Shown here: piece after piece, positions 19,508-29,434 of the stretch
Layout: the number at the start of each line of letters is the position of its first letter
How positions within the stretch are numbered: position 1 is the stretch's first letter
From: Robertkochia aurantiaca
GTDB taxonomy: Bacteria > Bacteroidota > Bacteroidia > Flavobacteriales > Flavobacteriaceae
Direction of reading: 5' to 3'
DNA length: 64,000 nucleotides
NCBI RefSeq assembly: GCF_020166495.1
Contig: NZ_JAINZS010000001.1
Location: 434,001 to 498,000, forward strand
Program-made: the position numbers and the translations under genes
Notes under the pieces: model-generated
The model's database searches: none
What the model was told of the DNA's origin: nothing
The model's input: the letters and a program-made list of their open reading frames with translations, nothing else

Positions 19508-21184
19508 CTAACATTCATCGGTCACGCAGCCCTGGGAAGCCGATGAAACAGTCTGGGCATATTTGTATAAAACCCCTCTTTTCTTTTTAAGTTCGGGGGC
19601 CTTCCAGTTCTTTCTCCTTTTTTCCAGCTCTTCCTCTGAGATATCAAGAGTGATGGTGTTGGCCTCTGCATCGATAGTGATGGTATCACCGTTCTCTACA
19701 AGGGCAATGGCGCCCCCTGTCTGTGCTTCTGGCGAAACGTGGCCTACCACGAAACCGTGAGACCCCCCGGAGAAACGGCCATCGGTAATCAGGGCCACCT
19801 CTTTTCCGAGACCGGCACCCATTATTGCAGCTGTTGGCTTGAGCATTTCAGGCATTCCGGGACCTCCTTTGGGGCCTTCATACCGAATAACGACAACATC
19901 TCCTTTCTTAACCAGTCCGTCGCGAATTCCATCATTGGCCTCGAACTCTCCGTCAAAGACCCTGGCCTTTCCTGTAAACCGCAATCCTTCCTTGCCGGTG
20001 ATCTTTGCAACGGCTCCTTCAGAAGCAAGATTGCCGTAGAGAATACGTAAATGACCGGTGCTTTTGATCGGGTTCTCAACATCCCTGATGATCTCTTGCC
20101 CCTCTTCGAGGTCTGGTACCTCAAGGAGGTTTTCTGCCAGAGTTTTCCCGGTAACCGTTAAACAGTCACCGTGCAGCATACCCTTTTTCAGCATGTATTT
20201 CAGAACGGCCGGGATTCCGCCTACTTTATGGAGGTCTTCCATGACATATTTTCCACTGGGCTTCAGGTCTGCCAGAAGCGGAGTGGTATCGCTGATACGC
20301 TGGAAATCATCAAGGGTGAAGGTGACTCCCGCAGCCTTGGCGATTGCCAGAAAATGCAATACTGCGTTGGTTGAACCACCCAGCACTGTGATAAGTCTTA
20401 CTGCATTCTCCAGGGCTTTCCTGGTGACGATATCCCTTGGTTTTATATCTCTTTCAAGTAAAAGTCTTAATGTTTTGCCCGCTTTCCTGCATTCTTCCTT
20501 TTTTTCCTTGCTAACGGCAGGATTCGAAGAGTTATAGGGCAGCGCCATTCCCAGTGCCTCTATGGCAGAAGCCATGGTATTGGCAGTATACATTCCGCCA
20601 CAGGCTCCCGCACCAGGACATGCCTTATGAATAACCGCTTTGTATTCCTGTTCGCTGATAGTCCCTGAAACCTTTTGTCCCCAGGCTTCGAAAGCTGAAA
20701 CGACATCTAGTTTCTTTCCTTCATGACATCCTGCAGCTATGGTTCCGCCATAGACGAGTACCGAAGGACGGTTGAGTCTGAGCATTCCCATCAGGGCCCC
20801 AGGCATATTCTTATCGCATCCGACCACTGTCACCAGGCCATCATAACACATGGCTTCAATAACCGTCTCTACAGAATCGGCGATCACATCTCTTGAGGGA
20901 AGCGAAAAGCGCATTCCTGAGGTTCCCATGGATATCCCGTCACTGACTCCAATGGTATTAAAGATCAGACCGACCAGGTCTTCTTCTTCAGTACCCTTTT
21001 TAACATGGGTCGCCAGCTCGTTCAAATGCATGTTACAGGGATTTCCCTCGTAACCGGTACTGGCAATTCCTATAAACGGTTTTTCAAGGTCTCGATCATC
21101 AAGACCCAGGGCATGTAACATTGCCTGAGCAGCAGGCTGGGTAGGGTCCTGGGTAACTTTTTTACTGTGCTTATTTAATTCCAC
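19508..21184 (-). CDS. ilvD: Dihydroxy-acid dehydratase
   Basis: IlvD dehydrates dihydroxy acids to 2-oxo acids in valine and isoleucine synthesis; its valine branch product feeds LeuA and PanB. The 558-residue protein contains the iron-sulfur cysteines in [17 protein letters not shown] and [14 protein letters not shown] and the C-terminal [15 protein letters not shown] motif. It is the first gene of ilvD-B-N-C-A. The 220-bp upstream spacer contains TAATTTTG (minus strand, 21230-21223) as a possible -7 box without a good -33 partner, and no branched-chain-rich leader peptide. Confidence 0.96.
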   Translation of the reverse strand: MELNKHSKKVTQDPTQPAAQAMLHALGLDDRDLEKPFIGIASTGYEGNPCNMHLNELATHVKKGTEEEDLVGLIFNTIGVSDGISMGTSGMRFSLPSRDVIADSVETVIEAMCYDGLVTVVGCDKNMPGALMGMLRLNRPSVLVYGGTIAAGCHEGKKLDVVSAFEAWGQKVSGTISEQEYKAVIHKACPGAGACGGMYTANTMASAIEALGMALPYNSSNPAVSKEKKEECRKAGKTLRLLLERDIKPRDIVTRKALENAVRLITVLGGSTNAVLHFLAIAKAAGVTFTLDDFQRISDTTPLLADLKPSGKYVMEDLHKVGGIPAVLKYMLKKGMLHGDCLTVTGKTLAENLLEVPDLEEGQEIIRDVENPIKSTGHLRILYGNLASEGAVAKITGKEGLRFTGKARVFDGEFEANDGIRDGLVKKGDVVVIRYEGPKGGPGMPEMLKPTAAIMGAGLGKEVALITDGRFSGGSHGFVVGHVSPEAQTGGAIALVENGDTITIDAEANTITLDISEEELEKRRKNWKAPELKKKRGVLYKYAQTVSSASQGCVTDEC

Positions 21185-21403
21185 TATGAGTATTCGTTGT
21201 TTTTGGTTTAAAACTTCTTACTCAAAATTATCGGAATGAAAACAGGCGAAAATTATTTTTTTACAGATTGTTTTAAACTCAATCACTACATTAAAAACAT
21301 AACTTACTGATTTACAGTTAATTACATCTAATCATATTGGATGTTCAATTTTGAAGAAATTATGGTAAACACTGATAGTTATGTGTTTAAGAAAGAAACC
21401 ACC

Positions 21404-22720
21404 CTAATTCATCATCGATTCAAGCCCACGGAACAATCTTCTTCGTACTTCCTGATCTCCCGGTCGGTTCAGGAAGAGATAAACTTCATTTCCTGAGGGC
21501 AGATAAATACTGAAAAGTTCAAATCCCCGAACAGATCCATCGAGGTTGACAGAGGGACCTTTAAAATACTTTTGGTGCTCATCGTTCAGCACCCTGCCTT
21601 CCCTGATGAATTCGTAGAATTTTAATAAATCGTCAAGCGTTGAATACATACCTCCGCTACCCTTGATCAGCCAGGAAGTGGGCCCCCAGTTAGGAGGAAT
21701 ATTGGGCAGACCGATCAGTTGAGGTCCTCCTCCAACGGCAAAGTCCCTGATCGCAAAATTCTTTCTGTCTCCGTATTCCCCGGTTCGCGTCATTCCTGCC
21801 GGCTGAAAGAAATTTTCTTCCAGAAACTGCATATACGATTTACCGCTGTTCAACTCCACTATCGCAGCCAGTAATCCAAAAGCAGCATGTGAATGGGCGT
21901 GATCACTTCCCGGTTCGAATATCAGACTGATATTCATTAGTCGTTCAATAGCTTCCTCTCTGCTTATCCATTGCAAATCGGGATCGCTGTCTTCATCTGT
22001 ATGAAAGAAATCAGGAAGACCTGATTCACCGGTCATCAGCTGTTTCAGGGTGATGTTCTGTTTGTCTGCGGGTACATTTTTTAAATGTTCCTCCAGCCGA
22101 TCGTCCAGCGACAGGGTCCCTTGCTGATCTAACAGAAGAATCGCCGCTACCGTAAAATCTATAGGTCTGGAGCCGATGGCAAAAATGGTTTGCTCCTGGT
22201 TCTTCAAATCCAATGCTTCGTTGGCCATTCCAAAGGGTTTTCTAAGCAAGATATTTCCCTGATACTTCAAGTAAATATGTCCGGACATCTCATTTGCGTT
22301 CAAATAATCCAGTATGGCCCCGGGATCATCAGCACTCAAATGAAGGGTTTCCATTTCCGGTAGTAAGACGAGTGCTCTTACCCGACCGGCTTCAACATCA
22401 TATACGATACGCAGCCTTTTTTCAACATCTGAATTACTAAAGGAAAGGATCGCTCCTGTTTCATCAGCCTCGATGCCGATACCCTCGCGAATACCTGCCA
22501 GTTCTTCCCTGATCCCTTCAATGCTTTTTATAACAGAATCGCGGTCTTTATTCAATACCATATACCCGTCAATAAATTTTTCCACACTGGGCTGCCCCTT
22601 TTCGTCCATTAGCTTTTCAACAGCACGGGCAGAAGACTCAAGGGAGTTTTTTTCCTGTGCCAGAACAGGCATAATAACCAAGTAACAGAGGGCCAAAAAA
22701 ACAGCGGCTGATTTTTCCAT
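21404..22720 (-). CDS. Secreted serine-hydrolase-like (class C beta-lactamase fold) protein, catalytic residues lost
   Basis: The 438-residue protein has a Sec signal peptide (residues 1-22), an ~120-residue N-terminal domain, and a beta-lactamase/DD-peptidase fold from ~160. Family landmarks are clear (LSLDDRLEEHL, GESGLPDF, FFQPAGMTRTGEYG). The catalytic SxxK motif reads S184-R-P-I187 and the YxN motif reads H276-S-H278, so the general-base Lys, the Tyr and the Asn are all missing. It is therefore likely a non-hydrolytic binding protein. The reading frame is intact and shows no sign of decay, which argues against a simple pseudogene. Confidence 0.8.
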   Translation of the reverse strand: MEKSAAVFLALCYLVIMPVLAQEKNSLESSARAVEKLMDEKGQPSVEKFIDGYMVLNKDRDSVIKSIEGIREELAGIREGIGIEADETGAILSFSNSDVEKRLRIVYDVEAGRVRALVLLPEMETLHLSADDPGAILDYLNANEMSGHIYLKYQGNILLRKPFGMANEALDLKNQEQTIFAIGSRPIDFTVAAILLLDQQGTLSLDDRLEEHLKNVPADKQNITLKQLMTGESGLPDFFHTDEDSDPDLQWISREEAIERLMNISLIFEPGSDHAHSHAAFGLLAAIVELNSGKSYMQFLEENFFQPAGMTRTGEYGDRKNFAIRDFAVGGGPQLIGLPNIPPNWGPTSWLIKGSGGMYSTLDDLLKFYEFIREGRVLNDEHQKYFKGPSVNLDGSVRGFELFSIYLPSGNEVYLFLNRPGDQEVRRRLFRGLESMMN

Positions 22721-22903
22721 AGGAATGAATTTACGAATTAATGGACCATTCTTGTTTTTCTTCAGGTTAAAATCCAGTATTGTGATCGAAAGACGGAATT
22801 AAAATTTGACCAATTATTTTATTAAGTTATACTGCTTAAATCTAATTTTAATTTCTAATTTGAAACTTTGATTAGACGATACATAATTTAAAAACACCAA
22901 AAC

Positions 22904-24295
22904 GTGGAAACCCTGGTTAAGGAAGACCTGCAAAAGATCAGAACTGCTCAGCAGGAATATTTTAAAGGTGGTCATACCCTTCCCTATCATATTCGGAAGG
23001 AAAGCCTGAAAAAGCTCAGAGATGAGATTGTAAAGCGGGAAGACGAAATATGCAAGGCTGTGTATGATGATTTCAGGAAATCAACATTTGAGTCATTGCT
23101 AAGTGAAACGCAGTTCACACTAGCGGAAATCGAACATGCTATCAGCAATTTATCGAGCTGGATGAAACCCGAAAAAGTGCGTTCATCCCTCGCTAACTTC
23201 CCTTCAAAAGACCGTATTTATAGCGAGCCTTATGGAAAGACACTGATCATAGCTCCCTGGAATTACCCTTTCAATCTCGCTATCGCTCCCCTGATAGGAG
23301 CCGTGGCAGCCGGCAACACCGTGGTGCTGAAACCTTCTGAATTAACTCCGAACACCTCGGCTATAATCAGGGAGGTGGTCAGCGCTTGTTTTAAAAAGGA
23401 ACATGTAGCCGTTGTGGAAGGCGATGCAGATACGGCCCAGGAATTACTGGATCTTCAATGGGACTATATTTTCTTTACGGGTAGTGTTGCGGTTGGTAAG
23501 ATCGTATATAAGGCTGCAGCTGAACATCTGACTCCTGTTACCCTGGAACTGGGCGGGAAGAACCCTTGTATTATCGATGAGACTGCAAAAACAGACCTGG
23601 CGGCAAAACGAATTGTTTGGGGAAAGTTTCTTAACGGCGGGCAAACCTGTATCGCTCCCGATTACATCCTGATAAAGCCTGAAATCAAATACGATTTTAT
23701 CAAAGCCGTTGAGAAGGAGATCACCAACGCATACGGCGATGATCCCCAAATTTCCCCAGACTACCCCCGTATAGTAAATCAAAAACATTTCAACCGACTC
23801 AACGCTCTTCTGGAAGATCAGGTGATTGCGGTGGGCGGACAAACAGATGCTTCTGACTGCTATATCGCTCCGACGGTGTTAGACGAACCGGAATTGAGCA
23901 GTAAGGTCATGGAAGATGAAATATTTGGTCCTATTTTGCCGGTACTGTCTTATAATGACGAGAAAGACCTGGACACTATCATAGGTTCGTACGACAGGCC
24001 TTTATCGCTTTATGTCTTTTCTTCAGATGGTAACCGGTCAAAACATTTAATGCGCAAATACAGCTTTGGAGGAGGAGCGATCAATGACACGGTTGTACAC
24101 ATAATAAACAAGCGCCTGCCCTTCGGAGGTGTCGGAAACAGTGGTATAGGGGCCTATCACGGAAAGAAAAGCTTTGACATCTTCAGCCATAAAAAATCGG
24201 TGGTAAAAAGAGGTACATGGATCGATATACCCATCAGGTATGCTCCTTACAATTCAAAGCTTGGTCTCGCCCGCTACATAAAAAAACTACTCTAG
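22904..24295 (+). CDS. Aldehyde dehydrogenase (class 3-like, NAD(P)+-dependent)
   Basis: This 463-residue ALDH oxidises aldehydes to acids. Motifs: APWNYPFNLAIAPLIGA (oxyanion Asn), FTGSVAVGK (cofactor), the general-base Glu in LELGGKNPC and the nucleophile Cys in NGGQTCIAPDY. The short N-terminus and the C-terminal extension (KKSVVKRGTWIDIPIRYAPY) match the membrane-associated fatty-aldehyde group. The start is GTG 22904. The nitroreductase gene begins three bases after the stop, so the two form an operon. Confidence 0.9.
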   Translation: METLVKEDLQKIRTAQQEYFKGGHTLPYHIRKESLKKLRDEIVKREDEICKAVYDDFRKSTFESLLSETQFTLAEIEHAISNLSSWMKPEKVRSSLANFPSKDRIYSEPYGKTLIIAPWNYPFNLAIAPLIGAVAAGNTVVLKPSELTPNTSAIIREVVSACFKKEHVAVVEGDADTAQELLDLQWDYIFFTGSVAVGKIVYKAAAEHLTPVTLELGGKNPCIIDETAKTDLAAKRIVWGKFLNGGQTCIAPDYILIKPEIKYDFIKAVEKEITNAYGDDPQISPDYPRIVNQKHFNRLNALLEDQVIAVGGQTDASDCYIAPTVLDEPELSSKVMEDEIFGPILPVLSYNDEKDLDTIIGSYDRPLSLYVFSSDGNRSKHLMRKYSFGGGAINDTVVHIINKRLPFGGVGNSGIGAYHGKKSFDIFSHKKSVVKRGTWIDIPIRYAPYNSKLGLARYIKKLL

Positions 24296-24298
24296 TAT

Positions 24299-25027
24299 AT
24301 GGAAAAAACCGTTTCTGAAGCAATCGCCTACCGGCGATCGGTACGCGTATTTGACGATAATCAACCCATCGATGCCGAAAAGGTCAGGTCATGTATCGAA
24401 AACGCAATACTCGCTCCTACGAGCAGCAATCTGCAGCTCTGGGAATTTTACCATATCACGGATGAAGAAACCCTGGAAGAATTGACACATGCTTGTCTTG
24501 GCCAGAATGCGGCCAAAACTGCCCGGCAACTGGTTGTGGTAGTGGCACGAAAGGATCTTTATCGTAAAAGGGCCAAGCAAAACATAGCTTTCCTCAAGTC
24601 GGTCTATGGAGACAAAAAAGAAGAGGATTACTCGCGCAGGGAAAAATTCGCATTAAACTATTACCGGAAACTGATTCCAACCATCTATACCGACTTTTTA
24701 GGTATCCTGGGATGGATTAAATATCTGGTGTTTTGGTTCATCGGTCTTTTCAGGCCGGTATACAGACAGGTAAGAAAGAGTGATCTGCGTATTGTGGCTC
24801 ATAAAAGTGCCGGACTGGCCGCCCAGAATTTTATGATCAGTATGGCTGCAATCGGTTATGATACCTGCCCCATGGAAGGCAGTGATACCCTGCGGGTAAA
24901 ACGAATACTTCGATTGCCCCGAGGAGCAGAGATCAACATGATAATCGGTTGCGGCATCAGAGCCGAGAATGGAATTTATGGTCCGCAGTTCAGGGTTCCT
25001 TTTTCAGAAACCTATACCCGAATCTAA
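24299..25027 (+). CDS. Nitroreductase-family FMN oxidoreductase
   Basis: The 242-residue protein opens with the FMN-binding ARRSVR-type motif (YRRSVRVFDD) and PTSSNLQLWEF. It also has the LAAQNFMISMAAIGYDTCPMEG segment, split here as LAAQNFMIS and YDTCPMEG, that closes the flavin site. A hydrophobic insertion (GWIKYLVFWFIGLF, ~residues 140-153) is unusual and could associate with membranes. The substrate is unknown. It shares its last four bases with the convergent response-regulator gene. Confidence 0.85.
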   Translation: MEKTVSEAIAYRRSVRVFDDNQPIDAEKVRSCIENAILAPTSSNLQLWEFYHITDEETLEELTHACLGQNAAKTARQLVVVVARKDLYRKRAKQNIAFLKSVYGDKKEEDYSRREKFALNYYRKLIPTIYTDFLGILGWIKYLVFWFIGLFRPVYRQVRKSDLRIVAHKSAGLAAQNFMISMAAIGYDTCPMEGSDTLRVKRILRLPRGAEINMIIGCGIRAENGIYGPQFRVPFSETYTRI

Positions 25028-25662
25028 ACTTCGATGATGTGATGCTTCATAGCGTATAGTACCAAGCCGATCCTGCTTCTGACGTCCAGTTTATGAAATA
25101 GAGTCTCCCGGTAACCGTCGATGGTTTTGGGGGAAAGAAACATCTTTTCGGCTATTTCTTTGTAGGTATGTTCTGTGCAGGCCCACTTGAGAAACTCCAG
25201 CTCCCTTTCCTTCAGCTCAATCTCATTCTGTGGCTTCTTATCCAGACTGTCTAAAAGGGAATCAGTGATCATATCAGAATAATAAAAACCCTTTTCAAGT
25301 ACATCTGAGATGGCTTTTTCGAATTCATCGGGATGAATGTCTTTCAACAAATATCCCCGGGCTCCCTGCCGCAACATCTTGATAATGGTTTCTTCACTGT
25401 CGTCAACAGAAAGGGCCAATACTTTCTGTTCAGGAAAGTTTTTCTTTAAATGCCCCATGGTATCGATCCCGTCCATCACGGGCATATTGATATCCATTAG
25501 CACTACGTCAGGTGGCTGATTAAGTGTCTCGTATTTATCAAGAAAAATTCTGCCGTTAGTAGCATGAAAGATCACGTCCCACTTGTCGAATGAAAGAATC
25601 AGTTTCTCAAGAGATTGCGCAAAAAGACGATGATCATCGACTATCGCTATAGACTTTTTCAT
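25024..25662 (-). CDS. NarL/FixJ-type response regulator
   Basis: A 212-residue DNA-binding response regulator. The receiver domain has the acidic pair D9-D10, the phospho-acceptor Asp57 (VVLMDINMPVMDG) and Lys107 (GYLLKD). The C-terminal LuxR-type helix-turn-helix contains YKEIAEKMFLSPKTIDGYRE. Its start overlaps the kinase gene by 29 bp, so this pair is certainly cognate. Target genes are unknown; the adjacent membrane/soluble modules are candidates. Confidence 0.93.
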   Translation of the reverse strand: MKKSIAIVDDHRLFAQSLEKLILSFDKWDVIFHATNGRIFLDKYETLNQPPDVVLMDINMPVMDGIDTMGHLKKNFPEQKVLALSVDDSEETIIKMLRQGARGYLLKDIHPDEFEKAISDVLEKGFYYSDMITDSLLDSLDKKPQNEIELKERELEFLKWACTEHTYKEIAEKMFLSPKTIDGYRETLFHKLDVRSRIGLVLYAMKHHIIEV

Positions 25663-26506
25663 TGTCGGCTGGTTTGAATAGATACTTTAAAGATAGGGAA
25701 ACACCTTTATTTTTCGAAGCCTTCATCGATAAATCTGCCCCGATCAGGGCTGCTCTCTTTTTCATATTCATAAGGCCCAGCCCTTTACCTTCCTCGTCCA
25801 TATCGAAACCGTGGCCATCATCTGCTACAAGAATATCCAAAGCCTCATCGGTATAGTTCAGCACCAGCCTCAGGGTATCTGCATCGGCATATTTCACTGT
25901 ATTTGAGAAAAATTCCTGGAGAATGCGAAAGATTACCAGCTCGTCTTTGTCTTCCAGCTTACGGGGATCACCCTTTACCTGATAATCAATATTGAGCAAC
26001 TGAAGTCTTTTAAAACGTGCCAATTCCCTTTCAACCGATTCCTGTAAACCCATTTTCGAGACAAAGTCTGTGTTGAGCATATGAGATAACTGACGAACCT
26101 CCTGCAAGCTTTGTCCGAGTGTTTCGGAAGCATCTTTAAAGACATGCATATTGTCTTCAGGAATATTTCGCTGAAGCATGTTGAGCTGCATACGTGCCAC
26201 AGACAGTAGTTGCCCGATATTATCGTGAAGTTCCCATGAAACGTTCTTCATGGTCTGTTCCTGTATTTCGGTTTGGGTTTTGGAAATCTCCTCCTCGTAG
26301 AACCGTTGTTGCTCTGCCTTTTCAATAAGGAGTTGGGTCTTTCTCTTGTGATAGGCTAAAAAGAAGGTGATCAGAAAAACAATGATGATGATAATCAGCA
26401 AACTCACATAAATGATCAGACTCACGATCTCCTCCTGTCCGTCTGAAACGGCATCAGGTTCACTCTCCTGTAAAAGAAATAGGATATTCAATAACGATAG
26501 GTTCAT
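25634..26506 (-). CDS. HisKA_3-type sensor histidine kinase with one transmembrane helix
   Basis: The 290-residue kinase has one membrane helix (residues ~28-51) and a coiled-coil linker (~55-90). The HisKA_3 phospho-acceptor His94 lies in WELHDNIGQ, and the ATPase domain carries the DDGHGFD and GKGLGL G-boxes. There is no extracellular or PAS sensor domain; only about 27 residues precede the helix. Input therefore probably comes from partner proteins, and the three seven-helix membrane proteins encoded immediately upstream are the obvious candidates (inference). Confidence 0.92.
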   Translation of the reverse strand: MNLSLLNILFLLQESEPDAVSDGQEEIVSLIIYVSLLIIIIIVFLITFFLAYHKRKTQLLIEKAEQQRFYEEEISKTQTEIQEQTMKNVSWELHDNIGQLLSVARMQLNMLQRNIPEDNMHVFKDASETLGQSLQEVRQLSHMLNTDFVSKMGLQESVERELARFKRLQLLNIDYQVKGDPRKLEDKDELVIFRILQEFFSNTVKYADADTLRLVLNYTDEALDILVADDGHGFDMDEEGKGLGLMNMKKRAALIGADLSMKASKNKGVSLSLKYLFKPADNEKVYSDSR

Positions 26507-26545
26507 AGCTTAAGGCAATGGCTGCTCTAAGTTAAATAAACATTT

Positions 26546-27310
26546 TCACATTTTCTGTCGTATCGCTTTAGCCCTACTGACTGTTCTCAATCTGCTTCTT
26601 TCACGTTCAACTTTTTCACCGTATTTAGCATTAATGATAAAGCCTAATATGAAGCATCCGTAATAAAGAATATTAGAGAATTGCAAAATGAATTGGAAGA
26701 CAGGATGTTCTAAGCCTAATATAGTTTGAAAAATAATGATCGGGGTATATAACAAATGAAAAGTCAACGTGCCTATAATTATCCACAGATCCAGTGAGTA
26801 CTTGAAAAAGTAGAATTTATCTGTATTGATCACTTCATAAAAATAAAGACAACAGCAAATAAAGATCAATAAGGAACCCAAAATAGGATAAAACACCATC
26901 AGCTCGTCCATCAGCGCGGCATCTAATTTTATCAAATTGTATATACACGCTCCCCATAGGATTGGAAAAAAAGCTAATACAAGGTATTTATTAAATTTTA
27001 CTTCGAATAAGCGATAGAAATAGAGCATGTAAACATTATATATAATGATATCATAGGAATGATACAGCCATACATTCCCCGCCAACATGCTTTTCGGTAT
27101 AAATTTTTGTAACCATATGATAAAATCGTGATTGGGATTTAAGTGGTGCAAGGATCTGATTTCCCCAAAAAGTTCAAGAAACACTACAAACCAAAGGAGA
27201 AATAGAAAGTATTTACCTGGTAAGTGTTTATAGTATTTCCAGGTGACAGTCGCGGTAAGAGCTGCAACGATCTCACTAAATAAACGTATATCTGAAATGG
27301 TTTCAATCAC
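26546..27310 (-). CDS. Seven-helix membrane protein, module C
   Basis: The 254-residue polytopic protein has about seven hydrophobic helices and a basic cytoplasmic tail (YGEKVERERSRLRTVSRAKA, last ~25 residues). It resembles the proteins at 28562 and 29435 in length, helix spacing and landmarks. These are an early YxxxxxLxxLxxFxxFxE segment in helix 2, a VWLYHSYDIIIYN-type NxWxxN motif before helix 3, and FSNILYYGCFILGFI in the last helix. The start is GTG 27310, 24 bp after the lipoprotein gene. I know of no named family. It is directly upstream of the histidine kinase. Confidence 0.75.
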   Translation of the reverse strand: MIETISDIRLFSEIVAALTATVTWKYYKHLPGKYFLFLLWFVVFLELFGEIRSLHHLNPNHDFIIWLQKFIPKSMLAGNVWLYHSYDIIIYNVYMLYFYRLFEVKFNKYLVLAFFPILWGACIYNLIKLDAALMDELMVFYPILGSLLIFICCCLYFYEVINTDKFYFFKYSLDLWIIIGTLTFHLLYTPIIIFQTILGLEHPVFQFILQFSNILYYGCFILGFIINAKYGEKVERERSRLRTVSRAKAIRQKM

Positions 27311-27334
27311 AACCTAATAGCATAGAGTATTATT

Positions 27335-27946
27335 TTATCTGGTATTTCCGGTTCCCACTCCGCCCCTGTTTAATACCCCGGCTGAGCTGTAAAATGGTTT
27401 TATGGTAAGGTTGAATATGCTACCCTCCTGCATACCTCCTGCAGCTTCTGCTTTTTTAAAGAATTCATCTTCCTTCGGAAAGATAAAAACAGTCAGGGTT
27501 TCCTGTTTATATTCTCCCTGTGGAGGGTTGATACCAAAGAAAATGGCCATCTCTGAGTTATCGTCAAATCTGAACCCTTCTTTAGCAAATTCCTGTTCCA
27601 CGTAGGCTAAATATTTTTTAAATTGACCAACAGGTATGGTCACATGGGTTTGATCAGAAAACATTCCATTCTTCTCTAAAATCGGTTGAAACTTTTCTGC
27701 AAATGCTATTTGCTTCTCAACCATTTCGTCGTAGTCTATGACATTTCCCGGCCGGGAAACCATACCCGTATCTGTGGTATCTACCTTTAAAAAAGCGTTA
27801 TCTTGTTGATATTTGTCCGGAAATACTGCCTGTGGCTCCTCTGCCTCGGTTTTGGCCTCTTTTGGCTGTTGATTGCATGAATTACATGAGGTGAGACACA
27901 GCACTAAAAATGCACTAAACAGGATTCTTATTGGTAAAGTTTTCAT
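27335..27946 (-). CDS. Lipoprotein, module C soluble partner
   Basis: The 203-residue protein has a lipobox (FLVLCLTSC, modified Cys at ~residue 21) and is thus periplasm- or surface-exposed. Its second half has a layout like the two small proteins at 28053 and 30157: a helix (TIPVGQFKKYLAYVEQEF), a strand with aromatic residues (SEMAIFFGIN), then a strand (LTVFIFPKE). The resemblance to those proteins is weak at the residue level, and I infer rather than prove homology. The C-terminus is Gly-rich. It belongs to the same minus-strand gene string as the kinase. Confidence 0.7.
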   Translation of the reverse strand: MKTLPIRILFSAFLVLCLTSCNSCNQQPKEAKTEAEEPQAVFPDKYQQDNAFLKVDTTDTGMVSRPGNVIDYDEMVEKQIAFAEKFQPILEKNGMFSDQTHVTIPVGQFKKYLAYVEQEFAKEGFRFDDNSEMAIFFGINPPQGEYKQETLTVFIFPKEDEFFKKAEAAGGMQEGSIFNLTIKPFYSSAGVLNRGGVGTGNTR

Positions 27947-28052
27947 AACTGGTTGGTTTTATACATGTTAAAATTATGACAAAATAACACCTGAGATTAG
28001 GGGAAAAAGCCCTGTTTTTACCCCAATCTTTTGAAAACCAACCCTTAAATAA

Positions 28053-28472
28053 TTATCTGAACGATTTTGGAGGCCAGCCTGAACTGGATTCATTCAGCGC
28101 CTGATACTGGGTAATGGTCTGAAGTAAAATGACCGGTTTCTGTTTGATCGGGCGCCCCCCTTCTTCCTGCTCTTCCTCCTCTTCCTCTTCAATCGAAGGA
28201 TCGTCATGAACGATCACCCCTACCAGGCAATTATCAGGCTTTCCGGCTACAGCTGCAGCCTGATCCGGCAAACCAGATGGAGAATTCTTTCCAAGAAAGA
28301 ATCGAATGCCTTTGACATTGGGATTAGGATCATCATCGATCTGCTTTAAAAACTTTCTTACGTCTTCTATGGAAAACCAGAATTCATCACAATGTTTTTT
28401 ATTGATCGAATTTTTTTGCCCCCGGTAATTTTTTACTTGCTCTTCTGCTTCCTCTAATGAAATTAGTGCCAT
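28053..28472 (-). CDS. Small soluble protein, module B (FWxSxEx / GIRFxLGK family)
   Basis: A 139-residue cytoplasmic protein without a signal peptide. It is clearly paralogous to the protein at 30157. Both have an N-terminal IS..AEEQ helix, EFWFSIEDVRKFL (EFWWSLEEIEEYI in the other), GIRFFLGKNS (GLRFYLGKSS), and a C-terminal PPK motif. An acidic run of seven Glu and flanking acids (~residues 98-111) is peculiar to this copy. I do not know a function. The regular pairing with a seven-helix membrane gene suggests that the two products interact. Confidence 0.75.
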   Translation of the reverse strand: MALISLEEAEEQVKNYRGQKNSINKKHCDEFWFSIEDVRKFLKQIDDDPNPNVKGIRFFLGKNSPSGLPDQAAAVAGKPDNCLVGVIVHDDPSIEEEEEEEQEEGGRPIKQKPVILLQTITQYQALNESSSGWPPKSFR

Positions 28473-28561
28473 TTTATTTGATTTTTGGTTATACTCTGAT
28501 CTTCAGGCTACAAACTACCTGGTAAATGGGGAATAACTGCTAAATCTTCATGGCCCGGGGC

Positions 28562-29296
28562 TCAGGCGCTTTCAGCTGCGTGCATATTTTTTTGGGGACT
28601 CTTTTTAGCCACGATAAAAGCCAAGGTCAGGCTTCCGTATAAAAACAGGTTCCACAGAAACAATCCTATTACATACACATCCATCAGCTTGTCATAGGTT
28701 CCCAAGAGGATCTGTAAAACTGAAAACAGGCTCTTGTTTAGTAATAAACCGACAGCCACAATCATAGGCATCCGATTGATCGACGCATTCATTGAATCGT
28801 TCAGGATCAGGGAATACAAGTACAATAACACCGCGATCAAAATACCAATGGTCTGGGTAATTAAATTCAGATTGATCGGAAATTGGTAGTTAAAAAAATC
28901 TTCAACCCGCGTGAATCCATACAGGCTAATGACAATTACGGAATAAAACAAGAGGTGCTGGACCTTTCTGAATCCGGAATGCAGGGTAAACTTTTTGAAA
29001 TACCATATAAAGAAACAAGAGAATACCAGACCATAGATATTGTAAAGCCACTGATTTTCCAGGTAAACCCACCCAGGTACGTCTTCAGGAATAGAATTTA
29101 TAAGTATGTTTTCAGGGTAGAAATAATTCAAAACCGGCAGGAGCGCAAAGGCCTCAACGAAAATGATGAATACCAGCAAATGAAGCAAGTAGCGGTTTGG
29201 GGTATCTTTAAAGTAGCCATAGTTCTTTATGGCAAAGAACAGACAAATGACCTCCATCCCCTTAATAGAATCCCGAAGTAATTGATCCCAGTTCAT
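28562..29296 (-). CDS. Seven-helix membrane protein, module B
   Basis: A 244-residue polytopic protein with roughly seven helices. It shares with its two neighbours the RYLLHLLVFIIFVEAF pattern in helix 2 and the NQWLYNIYGLVF motif before helix 3. It also shares a terminal FLWNLFLYGSLTLAFIVA helix followed by a short charged tail. No enzyme motif is visible. It lies 89 bp upstream of the soluble gene at 28053. Confidence 0.75.
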   Translation of the reverse strand: MNWDQLLRDSIKGMEVICLFFAIKNYGYFKDTPNRYLLHLLVFIIFVEAFALLPVLNYFYPENILINSIPEDVPGWVYLENQWLYNIYGLVFSCFFIWYFKKFTLHSGFRKVQHLLFYSVIVISLYGFTRVEDFFNYQFPINLNLITQTIGILIAVLLYLYSLILNDSMNASINRMPMIVAVGLLLNKSLFSVLQILLGTYDKLMDVYVIGLFLWNLFLYGSLTLAFIVAKKSPQKNMHAAESA

Positions 29297-29434
29297 ATTG
29301 GTTTATCCCGGTTATTAGAAACTATCGCGCATAATTTGCGTACTTGAAATTACAAAATTTGTCGGTAAACGATATCAACAAATCTTCCATTCCTGTAATC
29401 TGCTAATCATATCTCACTGATCATCAATGAATAT

